Assembly (NCBI RefSeq): GCF_002288925.2
Contig: NW_022098049.1
Coordinates: 4,418,757 to 4,482,756 of the forward strand
Direction: 5' to 3'
Origin: Delphinapterus leucas
Lineage: Eukaryota > Chordata > Mammalia > Artiodactyla > Monodontidae
DNA: 64,000 nt
In this document: positions 46,390-58,861 of the stretch, piece by piece
How positions within the stretch are numbered: the stretch's first letter is position 1
Layout of the letters: each line of letters begins with the position of its first letter
Position numbers and translations under genes: made by a program
The notes under the pieces: model-generated
What the model was told of the DNA's origin: nothing
Seen by the model: only the letters and a program-made list of their open reading frames with translations
Database searches by the model: none

Positions 46390-47445
46390 ATGCAACAACA
46401 ATGACGATAATGTGGATGAAGATGAAAAGGCTCTTGGCCCACACAGAAAGGAGATTTTTAGTGTTCCGTATCAAGGTCTCCTAAACCTCATGGTTTTTTC
46501 TTCATGAAAGCTCCCCAGCAAATTCACATAGAGCAAGGCTGACCCTAGAAATACGAAGGACAGAGACAATTCAGAGCAATTGTGAGAAGCTCTGTCATCC
46601 CACTGGCATCTCCTCTACCTGAGGGACTGTGCTTACCACACAGGAAGAGCCCTGTATGAGGAAAGGGAATTATCTTTGACGTGGTGACTGGGAAATCATG
46701 ACATGGTGTCTTAATTAGAAGACAAGAACAGATAGTGCTAGATGCATGTTAACCTTCAGCTTGACCAACTGTCAGGATCTGGTCCCAGCTGCAACGTCCA
46801 GCTGTATCTCCCACCACACCCATACCCCAGTCATATGCCTTTCATTCTGGCCTGACCTAAAATGAAGTTTCCAGGAAATCCATGTCATTTCACAACCCTC
46901 GTGCGAGAATATCCTTCACAGTCCTCGTGTGAGAATATCCTTCCTCCACCCTTTGCATGGTTCATACTCATTCTTTGAGATTCAAATCAGGTCCTTCCTT
47001 AGGGAGACTTGCCTGATTCAAGTCCAAGTTGAATTAGATATCCCTCCTTTGACTTACGTGAGCTCCTATGACTTTCAAACTATACTTCTGTTGTCTATTT
47101 TAGCACTAGGCCAAGAGGTGCTGAAGGTGGAAGTTGACTTTCATTGCTCTATCTCTAGTGTCTACAGAAGGACAGATGACATAGTAGGTGTCTTGTGATT
47201 ATGTTTTGTATGAAAGATGGTATGTCACAGAAAATAAATATTATTTAATAGACTCCTCCTTTTAAAGAGGTGGTTCTTTGTAATCTGAAGTTTCTGTGCT
47301 GAGTACTGCATTGACTGTGAATGTGCGAGCATAAAAACAGCAGCCTGAGATCCACATTGTTAATTATAGTTAAGAAGAGAGAGATTTGGAGGAGCACAAG
47401 ATCAGAAACAGTGGAAGAGCAATCCTCAGGGAGATAGCTATATTA
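46390..47445. other. Intergenic; 26-bp imperfect tandem duplication
   Basis: cctcgtgcgagaatatcctt (46897) recurs as cctcgtgtgagaatatcctt (46923). No gene recognised. Confidence 0.55.
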
Positions 47446-47449
47446 GTTT

Positions 47450-47900
47450 ATATAAAGCCAGTGATTATAACAGATAAGCCCTGAAATATCACTGACTTAA
47501 CACAATGGAAGTTTATTTCTCACTCACATAAAGTATAGTTCCCACGTACATAAAGTTTCTCACTCGTGTAAACCCCCATAAGATGATCCTGATGGCAAGG
47601 GGTAGGGCTGTAGGTTAGAGGTGGGGTTAGTTCTGCCCCACACAGAGCCAGGTTGATGGAGACTTCAATACCATCAACAGTCCCTGGACTTCAACATAAA
47701 GCCAGGAGGGGGAATAAGTGAGAGAGGATTGTCCATGGGAGGATTTTACGGGCCAGACTATCAGGAAGTGGTACATGTCACTTCTATCCATGTCCCATTG
47801 GATAAACTTAGTCACATGGCTACACCTAACTGCAAAGGAATGTGGGAAATGTAGTCTAACTATGTGCCCAAGAACAAGAGAAAATCAACTTTAAAGAACA
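47450..47900. repeat. Ancient interspersed repeat, family not named
   Basis: Text such as tggaagtttatttctcactc, ttttacgggccagactatca, cacatggctacacctaactg and gggaaatgtagtctaac is familiar from a common old mammalian repeat. I cannot name it. Confidence 0.4.
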
Positions 47901-47956
47901 CATAGCAGTCTCTACTGCCAGGCCAGAAAGTTGGGGAGTGTCAAAAATGAAGGAAG

Positions 47957-48159
47957 GGGGCTTCCCTGGTGGCACAGTGGTTGAGAGTCCACCTGCCGAT
48001 GCAGGGGACACGGGTTCGTGCCTCGGTCCGGGAAGATCCCACATGCCGTGGAGCAGCTGGGCCCGTGAGCCATGGCTGCTGAGCCTGTGCGTCAGGAGCC
48101 TGTGCTCCGCAACGGGAGAGGCCACAACAGTGAGAGGCCTGCATACCACAAAAAAAAAA
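47957..48159 (+). mobile_element. Cetacean tRNA-derived SINE, short subtype
   Basis: gggggcttccctggtggcac head and gcctgcataccac end, then an A run. TSD aaaaatgaaggaag at 47943-47956 and 48160-48173. Confidence 0.95.
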
Positions 48160-48173
48160 AAAAATGAAGGAAG

Positions 48174-48255
48174 AATTGGCAAGACAGAAGGGAAAGAAAG
48201 GGGAGAAGGTGGGAAGAGGAAAAGGAAAGAAAGAAGGGAAGAAGGGAAGGGCAAA
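48174..48255. repeat. Purine-rich tract
   Basis: Nearly all A/G on the + strand (gggaaagaaaggggagaagg type units). Confidence 0.75.
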
Positions 48256-48724
48256 GGAGAACTTGAAGGAGTTTGTGCTGGCTAGTGTTATGGATCCCTG
48301 ACTCCACTGTCCCTAAAAAATAACTTCAGTGTGTACTTTGTTCAGGAATGACTGTGAATGAATGGAAAGGACTACAACTGAAGAGGGAAGACAAAGCTAA
48401 CACGTGGTTTATAGAATGAATAATTAAAGAGATTACATGCTTCTTCCAATGATGATTCCATTTGTCAAAACATAACTGACGCTCCTTTTGGGTAACTGTC
48501 TTCAGAGCCAATTCCCAGCCTTCCAAGAAAATCACAGCTTTTCTTTAAAGGAAAAGCCACTGAATAAAGACCCTAGTAATAGCACAGCCAACATCAAGAC
48601 CCTGTTTATAAATCCTGTTCTCTCTCTACTCCAATAGCAGAGTTAAATATAAGACAAGAAAGCATGAGCCCCGGACACTCAGGAATTGAGAAAGCAGCCT
48701 CCATAATCCACATGCTGATTATGT

Positions 48725-48885
48725 ACTTGCTTTATCTCACTAAATCCACCTAAACCCTATGAAAGTCATTCCAAACCCTATGGAATATCATTATCTCCAT
48801 TTACAGATGAGGAAGCTGCAATTACCAGGGCCACATAACTGGTAACTAGTGGAACTAGGAATCAGAATCCTCACTGCTAATAGTA
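48725..48885 (-). repeat. MIR SINE, antisense
   Basis: tatctccatttacagatga, ggaagctgcaattaccaggg, then ggaactaggaatcagaatc. Confidence 0.7.
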
Positions 48886-48894
48886 TCAATAGCA

Positions 48895-49125
48895 ATAGTA
48901 AAATGTAATATTTATTTAGCACATTCTATGTGCTCAGCAGAATATTAAGAACTGTCCCTGAGTTATTGAATTTTAATCTCAAGATAGACATATGAGGGAA
49001 GTACTAAATAACATTCCCATTTTGCTTATGAAGATACTGAAAAAGAAGAGAAAAATCATTTATCCAAGTTTTCTTAGCTGTTATGCAATAGGGATGATAT
49101 CTGCACCCAGGTGCTCTGACACTGA
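48895..49125 (-). repeat. MIR SINE, antisense
   Basis: ttagcacattctatgtgctc, cattttgcttatgaagatac, and gcacccaggtgctctgac. Confidence 0.65.
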
Positions 49126-50125
49126 GTATGCCACATAGGCCTCCTCTCTCCCCCTGTCCGGCCCGAATCCATCTCTGTCAGCTACACCCATTTCTTCCTG
49201 ACAATGCATTTGCCATGCACAAATCCCTTTGGATATTTATCTAGTCAGAATCCCCAGAGGAGAGAATATATGTTGGAGCCTTTATGTCTGAGAAGATCAC
49301 TGCAAGGTCCCTTCCACCATCCTGGTTTGCCTAGAAGTGTCCCAGTTTTAGCCCTGAAAGTCTCACGTGCCAGGAAACTCCTCAGCTGTGGACAAACCAG
49401 GACTGTTGTTCACCCTACTTTCAAATCTGAAATCTGTGTGTTTATAAACTTTATGTGAGACCCTCTGTTCTACCCTGGAAAGAGGAGGGTCAACTGGTCG
49501 CATCCACAGAATCTCACCTCTCTCAATTAGAACTAAGTCACTCATTATCTTCTCTTTTAAACCCACCTCTTATAGCTGGTTAAGGAACACAGGTAAAAAA
49601 TTAGACATCGCTGGCAGCAGTGAGGAGCCATAATATACTTAATGGGTTGTGCAGTTTTATCATCTGTAAAGACTGTAATGGCGGGGGAGATATTCTTCAT
49701 TTTCAGTAAGTCGTCTAAGTGGTGCATTTGAGACCAGTCACCATTAGATACTAGTAAGTCTGTCTCTGGTCTGCAGTGTTTCTAAACCAAAAGAACCAAG
49801 AGAAGCCATGGACAGGAGCTGAGATGAGAAGCACCTGGGGAGGGGGCCAGCTAGGATAACTTCATCAAGGGTTGTTCATCTATCAACACTGTTTGGGGGT
49901 ATCACCATGGATTGGTGATTCGAATGTGTCACAGAAGTAAGTGAGATTTAGAGATGCCGCAGTCTGAACTGAAGGCATGTTAGCAGGGTAACTGTAGAGG
50001 AAAAGTTTGCTTGGGTGGAACCTGAGGTTTGAGCAAAAATTAACCAATTCCCTCACGTGACTGCAATCTCATTTTAGGGTGTTATTCCTTTAGCTCGCGA
50101 CCCATAACGATGTATGTCATCCCCT
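49126..50125. other. No gene or recognised repeat
   Basis: Frames of up to 84 codons only. Confidence 0.45.
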
Positions 50126-50126
50126 G

Positions 50127-50490
50127 TGTCTTAGTTAGCCAAGTCCACTATAACAATACAGCAGCCTAGATAACAACATTTATTTCTCACAGTTCTGGAG
50201 GAGGGGAAGTTCAGGATCAAGGTGCTCGTAGATTTGGTTCTGGTGAGAGCTCTCTCCCTGACTTGCAGATGGTCACCTTCTCATGTGTCCTCACATATCA
50301 GAGAGTGAATGAGTTCTGGTCTCTCCTCCTCTTCTTAACAAGGACATGAATCCCATTATGGAGCCTCATCTTCATGCCCTCATCTAAATCCAATTAACTC
50401 ACAAAGGTGCCACCTCCAAATACCATCACACTGGGAATTAAGGCTTCAACATAGGAATTTTGGGGGGACACAAACCTCCAGTCCATAACA
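50127..50490 (-). repeat. MLT1-like MaLR LTR, antisense
   Basis: cttagttagccaagtccac, atttctcacagttctggag, cttctcatgtgtcctcaca, aaggtgccacctccaaatac, and gaattttggggggacacaaa. Confidence 0.85.
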
Positions 50491-50611
50491 TCCTGTGTCA
50501 GGAGCTCCAGAGACCCCTTCATCACAGTCAGTAATGTGCTCCCACCTGCAGAATTGCCCCAGGCTCTGCAACTGCTCATGTTTTTACTCAGGGGAGAAAA
50601 ACAAAACACAA

Positions 50612-51440
50612 TTTTGTTTCAATAAACTTTTAATTTTGGAATAATTCTAAATTGATAGAACAGTTGTAAAGATGGTATGGAGAATACCCATATACCCTTC
50701 ATCCAGGGTCCACTATCATTACCATCTTATGTTACCATGGTACATTTATCAAAACTAAGGAACAAACATTGGTACACAGTTTTTTGTTTGTTTGTTTTTA
50801 TTTATTTACTTACTTATTTTTGCCTGCATTGGGTCTTCATTGCTGCACGTGGGCTTTCTCTAGTTGCGGCGAGCAGGGGCTGCTCTTTGTTGCAGTGCAC
50901 GGGTTTCTCACTGCGGTGTCTTCTCTTGTTGCGGATCACAGGCTCTAGGCGCACGGGCTTCAGTAGTTGTGGCTCACGGGCTTAGTTGCTCTGTGGCATG
51001 TGGGATCTTCCTGGACCAGGGCTCCAACCCATGTCTCCTGCATTGGCAGGTGGATTCTTAACCACTGCACCACCAGGTAAGTCCCGGTACACTGTTTTTA
51101 ACTAAACTCCAGACTTTCTTCGTATTTCACCAGTTTCTCCATTAATGCCCTTTTTCTGTTCCAAGACGAAATCTAGGGTAACACATTGTATTTAGTTGTC
51201 ATGTGTCTTTAGTTTCCTCTGGTTTGTAACAGTATCTCAGACTTTCCTTGTTTTTGATGACCTTGAGAGCTTTGAGGAATATGGGTCAGATATTTTGTAG
51301 AATGTCCCTCAATTTGGATTTGTCTGATGAAAAACAGTCTTTATTCTGCAATACATGCTGGGATTTTGATTCTGCTCTGACCACGTAACCCGTACATAAA
51401 TAGGGCTCTGCTTCATTTTTGTGGACACACCTGCTTCATG
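50612..51440 (-). repeat. Ancient L1M 3' UTR, antisense, split by a SINE
   Basis: caataaacttttaattttgg, catatacccttcatccaggg, taccatggtacatttatc, tttcaccagtttctccatta, and tttgatgaccttgagagc. The SINE at 50786 interrupts it and the text continues on the other side. Paralogous to 12705-13215. Confidence 0.75.
50786..51085 (-). mobile_element. Cetacean tRNA-derived SINE, long subtype, antisense
   Basis: tttatttatttacttactta tail side, caccaccaggtaagtccc at the 5' end (minus). TSD ggtacac(a/t)gttttt starting 50771 and 51086. Confidence 0.93.
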
Positions 51441-51509
51441 CACAGAATTTCGGTACTTGGGTAATATTCCTCAGTGCCTCCAGCACTAAAAGATGTTGGA
51501 TCCAAAGGA

Positions 51510-51735
51510 AAGAGCATAGATATTAGAACTATAAAAATCTAGATTCAAATCTTAGCTTCACATTTACCAACTTTGATCTTAGGCAAATCATTTAACTTCT
51601 GTGAGCTTCAGTTTATTGTTTTTAAAAATGAGAATAAAATACTGAGTTTGTGGTACTGTTGTGAAAACAAAATGAGCTATGTATATAGCACTTGGAATAT
51701 TATATAGCACATGTGAGTGTTTAATAAACATCAGT
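51510..51735 (+). repeat. MIR SINE
   Basis: tagattcaaatcttagcttc, aggcaaatcatttaacttct, and tatatagcacttggaat. Confidence 0.7.
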
Positions 51736-52063
51736 TTACTTCCCCCTACATTTCTTTTCTTTCAGTCACCCCAGAGCCTGCCTCTGAATATCACCTGTTG
51801 TCACTTGTTCATAATAAGAATATATGGAAAATGGAGATGGAGGTGACTATCCAGATCTCAATCCCCCCAAGTAGCCTCATCTGTGTGATTCATTTCTTTC
51901 TTATAGTAATGGACCCTGCCTTCCTGGTTGTAGGAGGGACATGTGACCCAAGTGGACCAATAATAGGGCCCCTCTTCCCTGACTGTACTGATTGGTCCAA
52001 GTTCAGCCAATCAGAGTCCTTTCCTGGGGTTTTCCCTACTGGAGTTAAGAAGAGAAAGGTCTC

Positions 52064-52235
52064 AGGACTTCCCTGGTGGACATGGAAGTGGATAAGACTC
52101 CAAGCTCCCAATGCAGGGGGCTCAGGTACGATCCCTGGTCAGGGAACTAGATCCTGCAGGCATGCCACAACTAAGAGCCCACGTGCCGCAACTCAGACCC
52201 AGCACAGCCAAAATAAATAAATAAATATTTTTTTA
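52064..52235 (+). mobile_element. tRNA-derived SINE, diverged copy
   Basis: gacttccctggtggacatgg head with an atypical A-box region. ggtacgatccctgg B-box, tail of aaat units. Flanks gaaaggtctc and gaaatgtctc form an imperfect TSD. Confidence 0.85.
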
Positions 52236-52815
52236 AAAAACAGAAATGTCTCTTTCCTCTTGGGTCTCGTAGTTTTCAGAATGAGCTGCTTGTAGCCATG
52301 CTTCCTGCCATGTGGAGACAGCCAGCCTGAGAGCAAGAAACCAGCATGCATGGAGAAGCAAGGCTGAGAGATGGAGAGAGCATTCTACAGAATTCTATCT
52401 AGTTGGTGGGTTGAGTGACCCCTGAGGTCAGTCCATCTCAGGCCTTTCTACAGTTTGGTGACTTGAACAAATCAATGACCCTTTTTCCCTAAGCTACTTT
52501 GGGCTGTGACTTTATAATGTACAATTTAAAAGATCTTAATAGATTGCCTTTCTGGATTTTGCTGCCTACTTCCACCTCTTCTAAGTGCCTTGCTCTACTT
52601 CTTCTTTCCCTTCTTATACTTTCCTCCCTCCTTTTATGGCATGGTTGGCATCAAAGTTGCCTCCCTCCTTGGCTCTTTTCCCAACACTCACTCTAAAGTT
52701 AAATGTATAAATTACTCTGACTCAGACAGTCTATTAAAGGAGCAAGAATCAAAAGTTCTAGGAGCAGTCTGTGAGAATGTGCTGAAAAGAAATGAAGCCA
52801 TACATAATGTCACAT
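52236..52815. other. No gene or recognised repeat
   Basis: Unique, with a pyrimidine-rich stretch near 52590-52640. Confidence 0.4.
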
Positions 52816-52817
52816 AG

Positions 52818-53065
52818 TTGTTCAGAACATAGACTCTGGAGTCCATCAGCTCCAAATTCATATCCTGCCTCTGTCACTTCCTAGTTGTACAACTTCAGGG
52901 AACCTACTTAACTTCTCTGAGCCTCAGTTTTCTCATTTAATAAATGAGGATGAGATTACCTTTTCCATGCAGCCTTTGCATGGATTCAACAAGATAACAT
53001 ATGTGTGATGCCAAGCACAGTGCCTGCCACATGGTTGATGCTTAACTTTAGAATACCAATTATTA
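52818..53065 (+). repeat. MIR SINE, near full length
   Basis: agactctggagtccatcagc, tcctgcctctgtcacttcct, gcctcagttttctcattta, and cagtgcctgccacatggt. Confidence 0.85.
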
Positions 53066-53223
53066 ATTATAATAATTAAAGTTTTCCTTAACTAAAATTT
53101 TCCTAAGTCACTTAAATCCACCAATTAATATTTGCCTCATGAAAGGTGGGATAGTCAGGCTTGGTGTCTATCCTGAGGTACTGCAATTTGAAATACACAG
53201 CACTGCTCATGAAGTGTTCTTGC

Positions 53224-53245
53224 AAAAAAAAAAAAAAAAAAAAAA
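53224..53245. repeat. Poly(A) tract
   Basis: 22 A without a recognisable element upstream. Confidence 0.8.
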
Positions 53246-53509
53246 CCAAAAGCTGATTCTTAATCAAATCAGTCCTCAATAGCTTTATGTATAAAAAATA
53301 GGGCATGGAATAGAGAAACAGCTTAAATGAAACTACAAGGAAGCAAACAGACACATCCAGAATGTGAGACATCTCTTTTTGGAAAGATGACTTGATCTCT
53401 GCAATGAGTCAATGGTGGGACGAAGAGAGAGAGAAAGATATTGAGAGTGAACTATGATTATCCTATTATTATACAATATTATACTCAATTGAGTGGTACT
53501 TGATGGAGT

Positions 53510-53665
53510 ACTGGCTTTATGGCTAGATGACCTGAGCTCACATCCTACTTCAGCTACTGTCATTACACAAATAAACTTGGGCGAATCATCAAGGAGTAAT
53601 AATTCAAGTGTTGATGTATGTGAGGTTTAAATGAGACAATATATACAAAATATTTAACATAAAAG
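53510..53665 (+). repeat. MIR SINE
   Basis: ggctagatgacctgagctca, aacttgggcgaatcatcaag, and gtgaggtttaaatgagacaa. Confidence 0.6.
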
Positions 53666-53944
53666 TATATGTATATAAAAGTATGTAGACATCATCTCGT
53701 ATGCGGGTAGTTATTGCAATACATACCATTCCCCTCGCTTTGCTTATAATGTCCCCACGTGTTTCAAGCTTATCTGTAGCCTGTCCCTCCACCCCTTAAT
53801 TCGTTCAGTCAACAAACTTACTGAATGTCTTTGTGTGCTTGGAATGGCAACATTCATAAAGACGGTAAGAAGAAGTCCCCACCCAGAGAACGTTTACAAT
53901 ATAAAGCGTCACAGTCACATAAGGAAATAAGGGCAGAGGCAACA

Positions 53945-54023
53945 AGAGGTAGCACTGGGTTTCGTGCAGGCAGATGTGGTTTCAAACCCCAGCTCTGCCA
54001 TGACTAGCTGTGTGGGCCAGATC
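53945..54023 (+). repeat. MIR SINE, left half
   Basis: ggtttcaaaccccagctctg then gactagctgtgtgggcc. Resumes near 54440. Confidence 0.65.
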
Positions 54024-54436
54024 CACTCTCCACCTTCACTGGCTCTCTGCTCTGGGAGACCAACCACCAGGCGCAGCTTCAACAAGATCCAGTGGCTTCT
54101 GGCTCCCTACTGGGTTTGGCTCCAGAGGAGGTTGGAGGTTGAGAGGAAATGCAGGCAGGCCAGCTTCCTCTCTGAGCCGTGACTTAGGACTGGCTGTCTC
54201 CTACCACCTGAAGTCCCTGCTTCCTCGAGGTGCCCCTCGGAACACAATCCTCTCCTCTCCTCCCTTTAGTCCTACGGGTGACAGCCCTGATGCTAACTAG
54301 TGCTGAAGTACTGCACCAACCCTGTGGCTTCCTAATACTACCCACGTCTTTTCAAATACCCTTTTACTAAATTGTTTTTAAAGTGGCCTCCTCTGCTTAG
54401 CCATCTGTTTCCTCTTGGGACTTTGACCAGTCCGTG
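54024..54436. repeat. Ancient element interrupting a MIR
   Basis: tgctaactagtgctgaagta, ctgcaccaaccctgtggctt, then gccatctgtttcctcttggg and actttgaccagtc. The end text resembles the end of the 37064-37570 element. Family not named. Confidence 0.45.
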
Positions 54437-54439
54437 GGG

Positions 54440-54535
54440 TAATCATGAGCAAGTCTTTTTAAAATTTTTAAGCTTTTATTAACTAATCTGTAAAATGGGA
54501 TTAAGTGTAGTTCCTTCTTCCTGGTCCTAGGCAAC
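54440..54535 (+). repeat. MIR SINE, right half
   Basis: gagcaagtctttttaaa, then taatctgtaaaatgggatta. Confidence 0.55.
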
Positions 54536-54539
54536 TTTA

Positions 54540-55920
54540 AAGAGGACACTTGGAGGATGGGAAAGACTATCAGCTTGGGAGAAGGACAGGTCAGGGTTTA
54601 AATCCAACTTTTGCTCTTACAAGTTGAATTATCTCTAGCATTTTGCAACAAATCTCTTTGTGATACAGTTCCTTGTAGGCAAAAGGATTATAACAAATGT
54701 TCAATAGAACTTAGAGCTTTGGCTGAGATCCCCAACGATGGGAAAAAGCTAAGTAGCCATGATGCATTCTAAAGAGAAGAGCTAGACACTCCCACATGAG
54801 AACTGCTCATTGGAGACCAAATCTAACACTCCCAACAGCTTGCTTACAGGCAAGCTAGAAGCCTCCTTAGAGAGAAGAGGATTCTTCCGAAGAGCCTTGT
54901 AGTATTGGGGGTGGGTTTGCTTCCCTTCAGCCATGGCAAATGAAGAAGTGTAGGGTAATCAGTCTCGGAGGGAGGATTTGTTGCAAGAGGGCAGACTGGC
55001 ATCTCACTCCCAGGCTGGATGCTTGCTGGGATGCAGAGATGCCAAGACTGGTTCCAAGCTTCCAAGCTGCCCCTGAAGTAGAGCACAGTGGAGATACTGG
55101 GCAATCTTAAAAGATGTTCCCCTGGCATTGGGAACACAGAGACTAGAACCTGCCTGGAGAGACTAAGGGTGAAGCTCGTCAAAACTGCCCACGATGGCAG
55201 AGCAAGTGTATGCACATTTTACAGGGCCCAGGTAAATATGATGGAAGGTAACCTGCTTAACTCATCTTCTCAAGAGGACTGGGGTACCACAAGAGGCAGG
55301 AGCTGAGAGAAGCCCCACAAGATTAGTCTAGCACATTGCCAAGTCAGCGTCTCTGAGGAGCCCGCATGAAAGGTGCACCCGGAAGAGCCAACATTTGGAT
55401 TCTACCACTTGGAGCAGCTTCAACAGCCAAGACAGCAGCACAAACAGCATCTGCCACCTGATCTCTCATCCTTCCCACTCCCCTAACCTTGGAAAATCCA
55501 TCAGCAATTAGGGGGATCAGGTAAGAGGCGGAGCAAGGAGAACTGAGGAACAGACCAAGCGCCCCATAGGTTTACCTAACTGTCTGGACACGCCTGAGCA
55601 GGGCAGTGAGGAGAAGCTTTAAACTGGATGTAGGTTAAATTATGTTTTAGATTCGACTGTGTGTTTTAATACTTGAAAGTGACCAGGAAGCTATAGAGTC
55701 TCCCTGATATGCCATCAGGGGAAGGAGAAAGCCAACACACCAGTGAGTTTGAAGGCGATAGGGAGACAAGTAAAGCTATTTCCTGATTGTTATCGACCAG
55801 ATTTAACCTATTTCCAACAAATCTATTATATTTACTTGGCAGAGTATTTGTGAAGATTAACTATAAGAACATGAAGTAGTACCTAGCACAGTACATCCTT
55901 GTTACTTGTAGTATTACTAT
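54540..55920. other. No gene or recognised repeat
   Basis: The longest frame (123 codons, minus, 54844-55215) has no domain and overlaps a + frame. Confidence 0.45.
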
Positions 55921-55935
55921 TAAAGATTTCAGTCT

Positions 55936-56245
55936 CGGGGTCTCCCTGGCAGCACAGTGGTTAAGAATCTGCCTGCCAATGCAAGGGACGTGGGTTCGAG
56001 CCCTGGCCCGGGAAGATCCCACATGCCACGGAGCAACTAAGCCCATGCACCACAACTACTGAGCCTGCGCTCAAGAGCCCACATGCCACAACTACTGAAG
56101 CCTCTGTGCCTAGAGCCCGTTCTCCACAACAAGAGAAGCCACTGCAATGAGAAACCCACACACTGCAACGAAGAGTAGCTCCCGCTCGCCACAACTAGAG
56201 AAAGCCCGCGCACAGCAACAATGACCCAACACAGCCAAAAATAAA
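55936..56245 (+). mobile_element. Cetacean tRNA-derived SINE, long subtype
   Basis: ggggtctccctggcagcaca head, gggttcgagccctgg B-box. TSD aaagatttcagtct at 55922-55935 and 56313-56326. The tail became a GGGA microsatellite. Confidence 0.95.
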
Positions 56246-56312
56246 AAGAAAGGAAGGAAGGGAGGGAGGGAGGAAGGGAGGGAGGGAGGGAGGGAGGGAG
56301 GAATGAAGAAAG
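56246..56312 (+). repeat. (GGGA)n / (GGAA)n microsatellite from SINE tail
   Basis: About 65 bp of gggaggga units with aag interruptions, between the SINE body and its right TSD. Every base is a purine except one T near the end. Confidence 0.95.
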
Positions 56313-56329
56313 AAAGATTTCAGTCTGCA

Positions 56330-57385
56330 AGTTAATGACACATGAAGTAGTCACACAGTCTGACATGGTTAATGTAGAAGAGTGGTTGCCCAGTGGGCTT
56401 GGAGCCCAGGGATATGTTTTTAGGGGACCTCAGGGTCTTGAGTATCCAGGCTGGTGTCCAGAATGCTAACAGCAAAATACAAAAGGTCCACAGGGTTTTT
56501 CACAATGATCACTGAACTGACATCTGGTCCAAATCCACACTACTGGTTGGTCCCCTTGCACATTAGACACACATAATAATCTTCAAACTTTTATAGCAGT
56601 ATGTATGTTTGTATGAGCAAATTCATACAAAATATTTGGTTTCCAAACTCGCTTTCAACAAGTCCCTTAGTACCTTACCCATTAGTTTCTTCTTCCTGGA
56701 AGCCATCTACCCTGTTACTTTCATCAGAGTTGCCCTTTCAGAACAATCAGATTCTTTCCATGAAGACTAGCATACCTACGTTTCTATGTTCTTTCATACT
56801 TCATTTCTTCCTTGGTGATTCAGCTCTATCATTTAACTATTATACTCTTTAAAGGCAGGCTAGGTGAGTAGACTCACCTGGATTGAACAGGTGAGAAAAC
56901 AGGTTGGGGCATGAAAGGACTTGCAAAAATTCACTAGTAGGACACAAATAGAACCTTGCTAATGGACCATTCTTTAAGAAGACTAACTCTCTGGTTTTGC
57001 ACACTTGGTGGGTGTGCTTGTTGGAGTACATGGAAGCCACCGGACTTCCTGTGTAACCAGCATGTCCTTTCCAGGCTGTATTTGTGTGGCAGGGGTTGAG
57101 GGGAACTATTCTTCTTTACCTCTTCACAGCTAGTATTGCGGAGACTACACGGACTAAGAAAGCCAACTGGTGTTAGAGTCTTGGCTACAACACAGCCTTC
57201 CCTACCACGACTCCTTCGTTGTGTCACATTGCCTCTGGACACAGTTCTTTCATTGACCTTTGGGAAAGGAGTGAGAATCCCAGTAGCCAGGAAGAAAGGG
57301 AGGTTTGTTTGTTTTTTAATTTTTCCTTCAGAATTTTGCCTAAAATATACTGTGCAAAATTTACAGAATGTTTCAATAAACACTT
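56330..57385. other. No gene or recognised repeat
   Basis: A frame of 149 codons on the minus strand (56934-57383) is the longest here. It overlaps + frames and shows no domain or repeat-free codon pattern I would trust. Confidence 0.4.
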
Positions 57386-57387
57386 TA

Positions 57388-57460
57388 TGTTAGTGGCTCT
57401 TAAAATTTTAGAGGATGCATACAACCATGGGAATCTCCTGCAAGATATGGAAAATTTTCT
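57388..57460 (+). repeat. MER5A-like hAT fragment
   Basis: tagtggctcttaaaatttta and catgggaatctcctgcaag resemble the MER5A start. Confidence 0.45.
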
Positions 57461-57464
57461 GAAA

Positions 57465-58795
57465 AAAAAAAAGAAGCCCACAGAAGAGAGAGATACAAAT
57501 TTTGCCTAAATATCAGATGGTTCATGAACATTATCCACAGAACTTTGCAGAGACTGATGGGCTCCAGGCTGAGATTCCTGTCCTCATGGAAGTGAAAGGG
57601 TACCTCCTTCTCGGTGCCCCTCAGAATATCAGTGCTAACCAGAGGCTCAATGAATCCGAAGTGGCTCCTCTTCCAAGGAATCCAGGAGGAGGGGGAAGAA
57701 GATCACTTGGTTGAATGTTACTGAAGGTCCTTTACGGGGAATTCTCAACAGAGCACTCCCGGCACATTTTCTTGCAGCAGAAAGCAATGTTCACTGATGC
57801 CGAGCATTTCGGGTAAGTTTGGTTCAAGTCCAACTTGGATTCATGATTGTGATTCACGTTAATTTAGATCATCATAATGCACGTGGACCAAGTACCTCTG
57901 TCAGCTGATGAATTTTATAAAAACATTTAAAAAAATGATTGGCTAACTCCTTGAAGGAAAGCTGTATTATATTCCATGGCCCCTGATTTCAGCATCCTCT
58001 CCCCTCCCCTGCCCTCCAGGTTGCAAAGGAGATGACGAGCACAGGCTGGGAGCACAGTGAACACAAGGAGAGCTCCTGTCTGCAGCCTCCTTGTCAGAAC
58101 ACGGGTGGGTGTGCTTGTATCAGCGAGGCAGCTGGTACCGAGAGTGAGGGGGAGTCAGTCGTTGTTCTTTCTATTAAATGCCATCTTAACCAATTTTACC
58201 ACTAAACAGATAGATGTTGGTGGAATGAAGGGTGGGAGGTGTGGAGATGAGAGTAAAGGTATGGACCTCTGATGATGAGAAGGACGAAGCCAAAAGGATT
58301 CTAACTTTTACAGACTGAGAAAGGTTGACAGGGAAAAAAATTTTTTTTTAAATCACAACTAACCTAGAGAACTATTTAAGCTCCCGGTTCATGGCCCAGT
58401 GTTACCCAGGCTTAGGAAGACTCAGCCCTAACCTAAACCCCTGCAGCGAGAGCTTTTACCTCTGAGAGGACATGGTGGCGTGGCTTTTAGACCTTCCTTT
58501 AGAACAGTATATATGTAGGGGAGAGTGAGCCTGCCCCACTGTGTTGATTTAATAACAGAGGTCACCTGGCCACCCACACAGATTTCTCATCTGCTCTTTT
58601 CTCAAGTGGGAAGCTTAAGACCTATTTGTTGCTTAGATGGAGCTGACTGGAAATAAACTTGTTCAAATAATGGAGGTAGCAAACAAATATACAGGAACAC
58701 CCCTATGGGAAGTTACTCCTTCCTTATCATGGTCACTGTCATCATATTGTCATGGTTACCTTGCTAGATAGATGTAAAAGTGGGCTGACTGTGTA
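57465..58795. other. No gene or recognised repeat
   Basis: Unique sequence. Confidence 0.45.
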
Positions 58796-58818
58796 TGAGT
58801 GTGTTTGGGTGTGTGTAT

Positions 58819-58861
<43 letters not shown>

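Noticed and set aside
56934..57383. 149-codon minus-strand frame
   Set aside because: The longest frame in repeat-free DNA here, but frames on the other strand cover the same bases and no motif is visible. Chance is more likely.
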